Shown: in pieces, positions 6,389 through 12,152 of the stretch
Layout of the letters: each line of letters opens with the position of its first letter
How positions within the stretch are numbered: the first letter of the stretch is position 1
NCBI GenBank assembly: GCA_012513595.1
Contig: JAAZBY010000593.1
Coordinates: 1 to 13,517 of the forward strand
Direction of reading: 5' to 3'
Length of the DNA stretch: 13,517 nt
DNA from: Chloroflexota bacterium
GTDB lineage: Bacteria > Chloroflexota > Anaerolineae > UBA1429
Position numbers and translations under genes: made by a program
The notes under the pieces: generated by a model
Told to the model about the DNA's origin: nothing
Databases searched by the model: none
Seen by the model: only the letters and a program-made list of their open reading frames with translations

Positions 6389-6412
6389 TCTTCGCCCGGG
6401 ACCCCGGGGGTC
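6367..6412. repeat. REPIN-like hairpin in the third repeat block
   Basis: GACCCCCGGGGTC (6367-6379), TG bulge, CCGGGCG (6382-6388), loop TCTT, CGCCCGG (6393-6399), GACCCCGGGGGTC (6400-6412). The inner stem-loop is the exact reverse complement of that in the hairpin at 2724-2767, so this copy is inverted. Lying just downstream of the dehydratase stop, it may also act as a bidirectional terminator. Confidence 0.88.
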
Positions 6413-6479
6413 TGAAAGGCAAGCCCTCTCGCTGCTGCCGGGGCGCGTCTTCGCCTCTAGACCCCCGGGGGTCGCGATG
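6413..6479. repeat. Inverted copy of the conserved REP linker with terminal palindrome
   Basis: The 47 nt at 6413-6459, read on the minus strand, match the linker at 2410-2456 with six differences. A 14-nt palindrome GACCCCCGGGGGTC (6460-6473) and the boundary hexamer GCGATG (6474-6479) follow. The stretch 6480-6523 up to the stop of the next gene holds nothing I recognise. Confidence 0.85.
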
Positions 6480-6523
6480 GCGGCGGGCGTCCTCCCGCGA
6501 CCCCCGCGGCGTTCGCAGACCGC

Positions 6524-7261
6524 CTACTCCAGCGCCTCGTAGTAGGCCCGCACCGTCTCGACGTCCACCGTCTCGTCCAGCGGGAGGCCCAGCCGCTCAT
6601 AGTGCCGCCGGCGGCCCACCATGTCCGCCAGCAGGATCGCCCGGGCGTGCACTGCCGCGTCCGCCGCGATCTCCCACGGCAGCACGGCCACGCCGTCGTC
6701 GTCACAGCCGACCAGGTCCCCCGGGCGCACCTGCACCCCGCCGCACGACACCGTCTCCTGGATTCCCACCGTCATGATCCGCCCCGGGATGATCGTGCGG
6801 CCCCGCGCTCGGCAGCAGATGGGCGTCTTTTGCAGGGCCACCTCGTACGTGTCGCGGCAGTAGCCGTCGGTAACGATCCCCACCGCCCCGCGCACCATCA
6901 TCCCCAGCGAGTTGTTCGACCCCCAGAAGCCCACCTCGCCCGCCCCGCCCGTGTCGGTGACGACGACGCTCCCCGGGCGGACGTGTTCGGCCGGGGACAT
7001 GTTGCCCACCTCGCGGAACCAGGCGCCGTGCGCGTCGACGATCTCTTCGGTGCTGCCCAGCGGCCACATGGGCCGGTTGGAGGGCACACAGCGCTGCGTC
7101 ACCGCCACGCCCCAGAACTTCATCCCCAGCCAGAGCGGGCGCACCGCCGCGTCCATCAGGCCGATGTCAAAGTAGCCCATGCCGTCCATGGCATCGACCA
7201 CGTCCACCACGCGCAAGTACTTGAACTGGGCCAGCAGCGGATAGGTGTCGGGTGCGGTCAT
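6524..7261 (-). CDS. RraA-like protein, probable class II 4-hydroxy-2-oxoacid (HMG/CHA-type) aldolase family
   Basis: This 245-residue protein has the RraA / HMG-aldolase fold. Key marks are the phosphate/pyruvate loop GFWGSNNSLGMMVRGAVGIV (111-130), then TDGYCRDTYE with R136-D137-X2-E140, the R-D-X2-E/D pattern of metal-dependent pyruvate aldolases in this group, and RPGDLVGCDDDGVAVLP (179-195). It is longer than E. coli RraA, with an N-terminal extension and a C-terminal helical tail. The R-D-X2-E signature favours a cleaving or decarboxylating enzyme over an RNase E inhibitor. ATG 7261 has GAGGAGG 9 bp upstream. It has its own promoter and is separated from the M42 operon by a strong terminator. 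It converges on the dehydratase across the repeat block. The substrate is unknown. Confidence 0.85.
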   Translation of the reverse strand: MTAPDTYPLLAQFKYLRVVDVVDAMDGMGYFDIGLMDAAVRPLWLGMKFWGVAVTQRCVPSNRPMWPLGSTEEIVDAHGAWFREVGNMSPAEHVRPGSVVVTDTGGAGEVGFWGSNNSLGMMVRGAVGIVTDGYCRDTYEVALQKTPICCRARGRTIIPGRIMTVGIQETVSCGGVQVRPGDLVGCDDDGVAVLPWEIAADAAVHARAILLADMVGRRRHYERLGLPLDETVDVETVRAYYEALE

Positions 7262-7315
7262 GGTCGCCTACCTCCTCACGAACTGCCTCGCTAGCGCCTC
7301 GTCGCCGGTGCGGGG

Positions 7316-7343
7316 AGTATAGCGGCGGGCGGGGGGCGGTCAA
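7316..7343 (-). promoter_or_regulatory. Sigma70-like promoter of the RraA-like gene
   Basis: On the minus strand TTGACC (7343-7338), a 16-nt spacer and TATACT (7321-7316), about 55 bp before the ATG. Both boxes match the consensus at five of six positions. Confidence 0.65.
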
Positions 7344-7371
7344 CCGTCCCCTGGCCGCCGGGGGGCAGAAA

Positions 7372-7398
7372 GGGGGGCGAGGCCGCGCCTCACCCCCC
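7372..7398 (-). terminator. Rho-independent-type terminator of the M42 operon
   Basis: On the minus strand a 12-bp stem (GGGGGGTGAGGC with GCCTCGCCCCCC, one G-U pair) closes a 3-nt loop and is followed by TTTCT. It begins 27 bp after the stop of the last M42 gene. This is the clearest terminator in the window, although its U-tract is short. Confidence 0.7.
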
Positions 7399-7425
7399 TC
7401 TTGCCTTGCCGTATGCGGGCTGCGT

Positions 7426-8427
7426 CTAGATCGTAACCGGCTTGGTCACCATCTCGACGAGCAGCTCTAGCGACGCCTCGACGTCGCCCATGTCCACCAT
7501 CTCGGACTGGGTATGCACGTAGCGCGTGCCGATGGAGAGGCACCCCGCCGGAACGCCGTCGCGCACCGTCTGGATGGCCCGCGCGTCGGTGCTCCCCCCA
7601 GTAAGGACCTCCATCTGGTAGGGGATGCCCAGGCGCTCGGCCGTGCCGACCATCCAGTCCTTCACGCCCGGGTGCGTCAGGAAGCCGCCATCCATCACCT
7701 TGATGGCCGGGCCCCCGCCCAACGAAACGGCCATCGGGGCCGCCTCGGGGGTATCCCCCGTGTCGGTGACGTCAATCGCCACGCCGACCTCCGGCTCGAC
7801 CCCGTAGGCCGCCACCAGCGCGCCGCGCGTGCCGACCTCTTCCTGCACGGTGAAGCAAAAGTAGACGTCGTTGGGCGATTCGCCCATGGTGCGCAGCGCC
7901 TCCAGGGCGATGGCGCAGCCGATGCGGTCGTCCATGGCCTTGCCCACCACGCGGCGGCCGAGGTCCGCAAAGGGCTGCACGATGACGCCAATGTCCCCCA
8001 CGCCCACCGGGGCGTCATCGGCCGAAGTGGCCCCGACGTCGATGTAGATCTGTTCCCACTTGGGGAGCTCCGCCACCGCGTTGCCCGTCAGCCACTTCTC
8101 CCGGCCCACGACGCCGATGGTGCCGTCGGCAAAGCGCACCTGGCTGCCGATCAGGGTCGGCAGGAACACGCCGCCCACTCGCGACACGCGCAGGTAGCCC
8201 TTCTTGTCCACAAAGGTGACGATGAGGCCGATCTCGTCCATGTGCGCGGCGATCATGATGCGCTTGCCGCCGCCGGTGCCCCTTTTGAGGGCGATGAGGT
8301 TGCCCATGGCATCGGTGCGGATCTCATCGGCCGCGCCGCGGGCCAGCCCCTCGATAATGGCGCGCACCTGGCCCTCCTGGCCCGAGGGTCCGTAAGCCTC
8401 CACCAGTTTGCCGATCAGCTCTTTCAT
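7426..8427 (-). CDS. M42 family metallo-aminopeptidase, third gene of the trio
   Basis: This 333-residue member of the M42 family (tetrahedral aminopeptidase / glutamyl aminopeptidase / endoglucanase-M type) cleaves N-terminal residues from peptides in the cytoplasm, usually as a dodecamer with two metals per site. All expected ligands are visible: H62 and D64 in AAHMDEIG, the bridging Asp in KAMDDRIG (D166/D167), catalytic E196 and E197 in VQEEVG, D219 in AIDVTDTGD, and H305 in RYVHTQSEMVD. The N-terminal YGPSGQEG is typical. Its ATG overlaps the TGA of the preceding M42 gene by 4 bp (ATGA at 8427-8424), so translation is probably coupled. An AAAAGGGG tract lies 8 bp before the start. Specificity cannot be read, but the three paralogues differ enough to suggest different side-chain preferences. 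Confidence 0.94.
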   Translation of the reverse strand: MKELIGKLVEAYGPSGQEGQVRAIIEGLARGAADEIRTDAMGNLIALKRGTGGGKRIMIAAHMDEIGLIVTFVDKKGYLRVSRVGGVFLPTLIGSQVRFADGTIGVVGREKWLTGNAVAELPKWEQIYIDVGATSADDAPVGVGDIGVIVQPFADLGRRVVGKAMDDRIGCAIALEALRTMGESPNDVYFCFTVQEEVGTRGALVAAYGVEPEVGVAIDVTDTGDTPEAAPMAVSLGGGPAIKVMDGGFLTHPGVKDWMVGTAERLGIPYQMEVLTGGSTDARAIQTVRDGVPAGCLSIGTRYVHTQSEMVDMGDVEASLELLVEMVTKPVTI

Positions 8428-9473
8428 GATGGTAGCCCCTTTTCCAGTGCATGCAGCGCGGCCTTCATCAGCTCCACCGCGTGATCCAGGTCGTTCAGGC
8501 TGAGCAGGCCCGCCGGCGCGTGGATGTAGCGCGTCGGCACGGCCATCGTAACCGCCGGAATGCCCTCGTGGGCCAAATGTAGCGCACCCGAGTCGGTGCC
8601 GCCGGCCACGGCCCTCTTGAACTGATACGGGATGCCCTTCTCCTCCGCCACCCGCGTCAGCAGGCGCACCAGGCGCCCGTCAGCGATGACGCTGGCATCC
8701 ATGAAGGAGATGGCCGGCCCCTTGCCCACCTGGGTGACGGGGCTCACGTCGGCGGTCTTGGGCAGGTCGTCGCAGATGGTGCCCTCCAGGGCAAAGGCCA
8801 CGTCCGGCTTGACGCGGTAGGCCGCCACGCGGGCGCCCCGCAGCCCCACCTCCTCCTGCGCGGTAAAGACGGCCCACAGGTCCACGGCATAGTCGTCCTT
8901 CAGCACCTCCGCCAGGACGGCGCAGCCGGCGCGGTCGTCGAAGGCCTTGCCCGTCACCGTGCGCTGGCCGTTTTCGTCGAGCTGACGAAAGCTGACCCGG
9001 AAGGTGGCATAGTCGCCCACCTTCACCAGGCGCTCGGCGCTCGCCTTGCTCGTGGCGCCGATGTCGATCACCAACTTGGACGCGTCGACCGCCCGGCTGC
9101 GCTCCTCGCGCGGCACGAGGTGGATCGGAGAGGTGCCGATGACGCCCGGCACCGCCCGCTCGCCCACCAGGACGGTGCGCGCCACCAACACGCGATCGTC
9201 GATGCCGCCGACCCGGCCGAAGCGGAGCGTCCCGTCCGCGTTGATGCCCGTGACGATCAGGCCGATCTCGTCCATATGGGCGGCGATGAGCACGCTGCGC
9301 GGCCAGGCGTCCGCCTCCCGCTCGCGCCGCGCCTTGCGCAGGCAGATCAGGTTGCCCAGGGCATCGACGCGGTGCTCGTCCGCGTGGCCCTCGACGCCCC
9401 GCAACAGCACCTCACGCACGCCCCCCTCGTTCCCGGAGGGGCCACGCGCCTCACTGAGTTCCTGTAGTAACAC
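8424..9473 (-). CDS. M42 family metallo-aminopeptidase, middle gene of the trio
   Basis: This 349-residue M42 protein carries H66 and D68 (AAHMDEIG), the Asp pair in KAFDDRAG (D179/D180), E207 and E208 in AQEEVGLRGA, and H318 in RYIHAPAG. At the position where its two paralogues have a metal-binding Asp in A-I-D-V, it has E230 in FALEGTICDDLP. This Glu variant occurs in a recognised M42 subset and should still bind metal, but it sets this copy apart. The start is a GTG at 9473, with AAGGAG 6 bp upstream, 29 bp after the stop of the preceding M42 gene. The downstream M42 gene overlaps its stop by 4 bp. A loop at residues 47-58, rich in charged residues, is longer than in its neighbours. Confidence 0.93.
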   Translation of the reverse strand: MLLQELSEARGPSGNEGGVREVLLRGVEGHADEHRVDALGNLICLRKARREREADAWPRSVLIAAHMDEIGLIVTGINADGTLRFGRVGGIDDRVLVARTVLVGERAVPGVIGTSPIHLVPREERSRAVDASKLVIDIGATSKASAERLVKVGDYATFRVSFRQLDENGQRTVTGKAFDDRAGCAVLAEVLKDDYAVDLWAVFTAQEEVGLRGARVAAYRVKPDVAFALEGTICDDLPKTADVSPVTQVGKGPAISFMDASVIADGRLVRLLTRVAEEKGIPYQFKRAVAGGTDSGALHLAHEGIPAVTMAVPTRYIHAPAGLLSLNDLDHAVELMKAALHALEKGLPS

Positions 9474-9502
9474 GTTTCGCTCCTTGCCTTGCTGGGGCCG
9501 GC

Positions 9503-10561
9503 CTACAGGAGGCCGAGACGCTCTGAGAACGACTCGTCCAGCCGTGCGATGAATGCGGCCATCAACCGGCCGGTCCGCTCGATGTCGGCCACGCAGACCG
9601 TCTCTACCGTCGAGTGCATATACCGGAGCGGCAGCGAGATGACCTCGGTGGGCACCCCCGCACGGGCCACCTGAATGGCCCAGCCGTCGGTGCCGGTGGC
9701 CCCCGGCGCCACTTCGACCTGGTAGCGGATCTCGTGGGCCTTGGCCGCCCGCACCAGTTCCTCGTACATCACCGGGTGCACGTTGGGGCCGATGGTCAGC
9801 ACCGGTCCGCCGTCCATGTCGACCGAGTCCTCGTCTGACACGCCGCGCTGGCGGCCAAAGCCGACGTCGATGGCGATGGCCGCGTCGGGCGCCACGCTCC
9901 AGGCGCTCACCGTCGCCCCGCGCAGGCCGATCTCTTCCTGGGTAGTGGCCACCGCGTACACGTCCCAGCGGTGCCTGGCCGCGGCCAGCGCCTCAAGGCA
10001 GAGCGCCACAGAGACCACTCCGGCGCGGTCGTCAAACGCTTTGCCCGCCACGTACCCCTCGGCTAGCTCGGTAAAGGGCTGGTACAGGGTGATCACGTCG
10101 CCCACGCGCACCAGCTCGCGCAGCGCCTCGGGCGCCAGGCCCACGTCGACGAACAACTCGTCAAAGGGGACCACGTTCTTGCGCGCCTCCGGCGGGAGGA
10201 CGTGCGGCGGCCGGCTGCCGATAATCCCGGGCAGCGGGCGACGCCCATGCACGACGACCTCTTGCCCGAGGATGGTGCGCGGATCGGTGCCGCCCACCCG
10301 GCCCACCCGTAAAAAGCCCTCCTCCAGCCCGGTCACCATCATGCCGATCTCGTCCGTGTGCGCGGCGAGCATGATCGAGCGCACCGGCTCCCCCTCGGGG
10401 CGGGTTCCGCGCTTCAGGGCAATGAGGTTGCCGAGGGCGTCGACGCGGATCTCGTCCGCGTGGGGCCGGAAGGCCTCTGCCACCAGGGCGCGGACCTCCT
10501 CCTCATACCCGGTCACGCCAGAGGCCTCGGAAAGCTGTCTCAACAGGGCAACCGTGTCCAT
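9503..10561 (-). CDS. M42 family metallo-aminopeptidase, first gene of the trio
   Basis: This 352-residue M42 protein has H68 and D70 in AAHTDEIG (Thr where the other two have Met), the Asp pair D177/D178 in KAFDDRAG, E209 and E210 in TQEEIGLRGA, D232 in AIDVGFGRQRG, and H316 in RYMHSTVETV. It is the most divergent copy after the metal Asp, with GFGRQRGVSDEDSVDM in place of the short loops of the others. GGAGG is found 10 bp before ATG 10561. The gene lies 57 bp downstream of a small membrane-protein gene and 29 bp upstream of the next M42 gene, all in one direction. The enzyme is expected in the cytoplasm, as no signal peptide is seen. Confidence 0.93.
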   Translation of the reverse strand: MDTVALLRQLSEASGVTGYEEEVRALVAEAFRPHADEIRVDALGNLIALKRGTRPEGEPVRSIMLAAHTDEIGMMVTGLEEGFLRVGRVGGTDPRTILGQEVVVHGRRPLPGIIGSRPPHVLPPEARKNVVPFDELFVDVGLAPEALRELVRVGDVITLYQPFTELAEGYVAGKAFDDRAGVVSVALCLEALAAARHRWDVYAVATTQEEIGLRGATVSAWSVAPDAAIAIDVGFGRQRGVSDEDSVDMDGGPVLTIGPNVHPVMYEELVRAAKAHEIRYQVEVAPGATGTDGWAIQVARAGVPTEVISLPLRYMHSTVETVCVADIERTGRLMAAFIARLDESFSERLGLL

Positions 10562-10618
10562 TCCTGCTTTTCCTCCGGACTTGTCTCAAGCGACGCGCCT
10601 GGATGTGCGGGTCGCCAC

Positions 10619-11002
10619 CTAGCGGAGCCACCCGGCCCCGCAGCGGAGCACGCCGCGGGCGGCACCTGGGCCGGCCCAGCCCCGCCAGGCGGCGAGGCCG
10701 ATGGCCAGGGCACCCGGGCGCGGCGTCATGGTCGGCACGAGGGTCAAGGCAGGGGTGCCATCCGTGGCGGGCGTGGCGCTCGCGGCCGGCGCCCCGTCGC
10801 CACCGTTCGGCACAAGTGTCACCGCGCCGACGCTGTGCCCGGCGCCGATCGCGTCCTCCTCGGGCGGCAGGTGTGCGCGCACGTACAGGCTGATGGCACC
10901 CAGCGCGTACAGCGCGACCGTAATGCACACTGCGGCGGCCACGGCCAGCTGCCGTGCCCGCCTTGCGTCGTCCCAGTGTGAGAGGCGCTGCCTGATGCGC
11001 AA
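10619..11002 (-). CDS. Small single-pass membrane protein with Pro/Thr/Ala-rich tail, unknown function
   Basis: This 127-residue product matches no family I know. A basic N-terminus (MRIRQRLSHWDDARRARQ) precedes one hydrophobic segment at about residues 19-41, which suggests a cytoplasmic N-terminus and an exported C-terminus. The rest is low-complexity, with ATPATDGTPALTLVPTMTPRP around residues 76-96, like linkers in Chloroflexota surface proteins, followed by a second weakly hydrophobic Gly/Ala/Trp stretch. The ribosome binding site before ATG 11002 is weak (GGCAGGG). It lies 58 bp after the upstream small gene and 57 bp before the first M42 gene on the same strand. Given its composition and the high GC, I hold it as probable but not certain. 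Confidence 0.5.
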   Translation of the reverse strand: MRIRQRLSHWDDARRARQLAVAAAVCITVALYALGAISLYVRAHLPPEEDAIGAGHSVGAVTLVPNGGDGAPAASATPATDGTPALTLVPTMTPRPGALAIGLAAWRGWAGPGAARGVLRCGAGWLR

Positions 11003-11060
11003 CTTTCTGCCCTGCCACGCGATAGAAGCCCTGCGCGCCCAAGCCGCCGGCGCTGGCTGC

Positions 11061-11363
11061 CTAGAGCCGGTCGATCGCCTCGGCCAGCGCTTCGCGTTCG
11101 GCCATCAAATACCCAAGGTCAAAGAGCGACGACCAGCGCTGCTCGCTCAGCAACTGCTCCGGCCCGGCGAACACCTCGCTCGCCTCCTCCACATCGGCAG
11201 TGAGGCGGTCGACCATAGACCCGATCTGCGCCTCGACCTCGTGCAGCTGCCGATGCAGGTAGGCCTTGCGCGCCCGGGGAGACATCTTTTCAATGTCTGC
11301 GGCCCTCCGGCCAGCCAGGCTGAGGTAATCGCCGTATCGGAACCCCTTCGCAACGCTCGCCAT
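11061..11363 (-). CDS. Small helical protein, unknown function
   Basis: This 100-residue protein is charged and predicted mostly helical, with heptad-like spacing in KAYLHRQLHEVEAQIGSMVDRL (residues 33-54), so it may form a short coiled coil or helical bundle. There is no signal peptide, membrane segment, Cys motif or known catalytic signature. Support for its reality is strong: AGGAGG lies 4 bp before ATG 11363 and a near-perfect sigma70 promoter lies about 30 bp further upstream. It is the first gene of the minus-strand run leading to the three M42 peptidases, so a link to peptidase assembly or regulation is possible but is only inferred from position. Confidence 0.78.
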   Translation of the reverse strand: MASVAKGFRYGDYLSLAGRRAADIEKMSPRARKAYLHRQLHEVEAQIGSMVDRLTADVEEASEVFAGPEQLLSEQRWSSLFDLGYLMAEREALAEAIDRL

Positions 11364-11392
11364 CTATCCTCCTGCGAACACATATGTCCGCA

Positions 11393-11421
11393 ATCATAGC
11401 ACCCGCCGGGAAGGGTGTCAA
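11393..11421 (-). promoter_or_regulatory. Consensus sigma70 promoter of the M42 operon
   Basis: On the minus strand a perfect TTGACA (11421-11416), exactly 17 nt, then TATGAT (11398-11393) preceded by TGC, an extended -10. The predicted transcript starts near 11386, leaving a leader of about 22 nt before ATG 11363. Confidence 0.88.
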
Positions 11422-11452
11422 CTCAAGGATGTGCTGAATACCGAACCCAAAA

Positions 11453-11480
11453 TTGCCGGAGGCGAGCGTACCCGTATAAA
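11453..11480 (+). promoter_or_regulatory. Possible plus-strand promoter with no sense gene
   Basis: TTGCCG (11453-11458), a 16-nt spacer and TATAAA (11475-11480) point towards the 3' end of the convergent minus-strand gene at 11555-11950. No plus-strand gene follows. The surrounding stretch 11422-11554 is visibly less GC-rich than the rest of the window and holds no other feature I can name. Confidence 0.3.
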
Positions 11481-11554
11481 GCACAATACACGATGTTGCC
11501 TGGGCTTGTGCCGGCATCAACAGTACCGGGCCGCGCAGCCGCCCTACGTGCCCG

Positions 11555-11950
11555 CTAGAAGCAGCCCAGCTGGCAGGGCTTCACCCGGTAGCCCAGCCGC
11601 TCCAGAACGTTGGCCATGGCCAGGTAAGGGTACTCCAGGCGGTCGGCCACCTCCCAGGCGGCGGCACAGGGGATGCGACCATCCACGACGTACGGCTCCA
11701 GCGCGGCGCGCACCTCGGGCGGCACGTTGGCGGCCGGCTGGACGATACGGTGCGTCCCCTCTGCCTTGACGCCGTAGCCAAAGAAACCCATCTGGCAGCG
11801 GTAGAAGCGCAGGCCTGCCACGTTGTTGACCACCTCGCCAACGGCAGCAGGCGGCACCCCTAGCTCCTTGGCGATGCGGTGGGCGTTGGCGCAGGAGATC
11901 TGTGTGCCCACCGTCACCTCGCGAACCCTGGCCAGTATCTGCTCTCTCAT
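11555..11950 (-). CDS. Duplicated small protein with CQMG/CQLGCF motifs, possible DNA-binding helical domains
   Basis: This 131-residue protein is built of two similar halves. Residues 18-58 (I-S-C-A-N-A-H-R-I-A ... YRCQMGFFGYG) align with residues 93-131 (I-P-C-A-A-A-W-E-V-A ... KPCQLGCF). Both halves have a Cys-Ala start, a helix, a turn, a second helix and a Cys-Gln-[Met/Leu]-Gly finish, with Cys spacings of 32 and 31. The helix-turn-helix look of LGVPPAAVGEVVNNV suggests winged-helix-like modules, and C20/C52 and C95/C126/C130 could bind metal or a cluster; both ideas are inference. ATG 11950 has AAAGGAG 4 bp upstream. The gene is divergent from the glycosyltransferase gene across about 200 bp holding promoters for both. 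I cannot name the family. Confidence 0.8.
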   Translation of the reverse strand: MREQILARVREVTVGTQISCANAHRIAKELGVPPAAVGEVVNNVAGLRFYRCQMGFFGYGVKAEGTHRIVQPAANVPPEVRAALEPYVVDGRIPCAAAWEVADRLEYPYLAMANVLERLGYRVKPCQLGCF

Positions 11951-11984
11951 GGGTCTCCTTTCAGAGGTCCAGGTATTGCGCTGC

Positions 11985-12013
11985 ATTCTATCCAGGCCGC
12001 TCCTGCGGGGCAA
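11985..12013 (-). promoter_or_regulatory. Sigma70-like promoter of the CQLGCF gene
   Basis: On the minus strand TTGCCC (12013-12008), a 17-nt spacer and TAGAAT (11990-11985), 34 bp before ATG 11950. Confidence 0.6.
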
Positions 12014-12029
12014 ACGCCTCTGGCCCGCC

Positions 12030-12058
12030 TTGCGCGCGTTGCCGGCGGCGCCTATACT
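12030..12058 (+). promoter_or_regulatory. Sigma70-like promoter of the glycosyltransferase gene
   Basis: TTGCGC (12030-12035), a 17-nt spacer and TATACT (12053-12058), leaving a leader of about 88 nt before ATG 12153. The -35 boxes of the two divergent promoters are 16 bp apart. Confidence 0.6.
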
Positions 12059-12152
12059 CGCGCCAACCGACGGCCCGCCCAGCTGACCCGCGCCGCTCAC
12101 GGTCTGTGGCGCCGTCCCGTGCCCAGCTCTGTACGATCCCAGGGGGTGTGCG

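Noticed and set aside
6265..6412. CRISPR-like regular repeats
   Set aside because: The sequence between arms is the same in each copy, the period is a plain 34 bp tandem, and no cas gene is present.
6524..7261. Regulator of RNase E activity (RraA) as the function
   Set aside because: The protein is longer than RraA and has the R-D-X2-E pattern of aldolases; the RraA name alone would mislead.
11455..11550. Possible tRNA or structured RNA in the AT-richer gap
   Set aside because: I could not draw a cloverleaf or any strong conserved-looking fold there.
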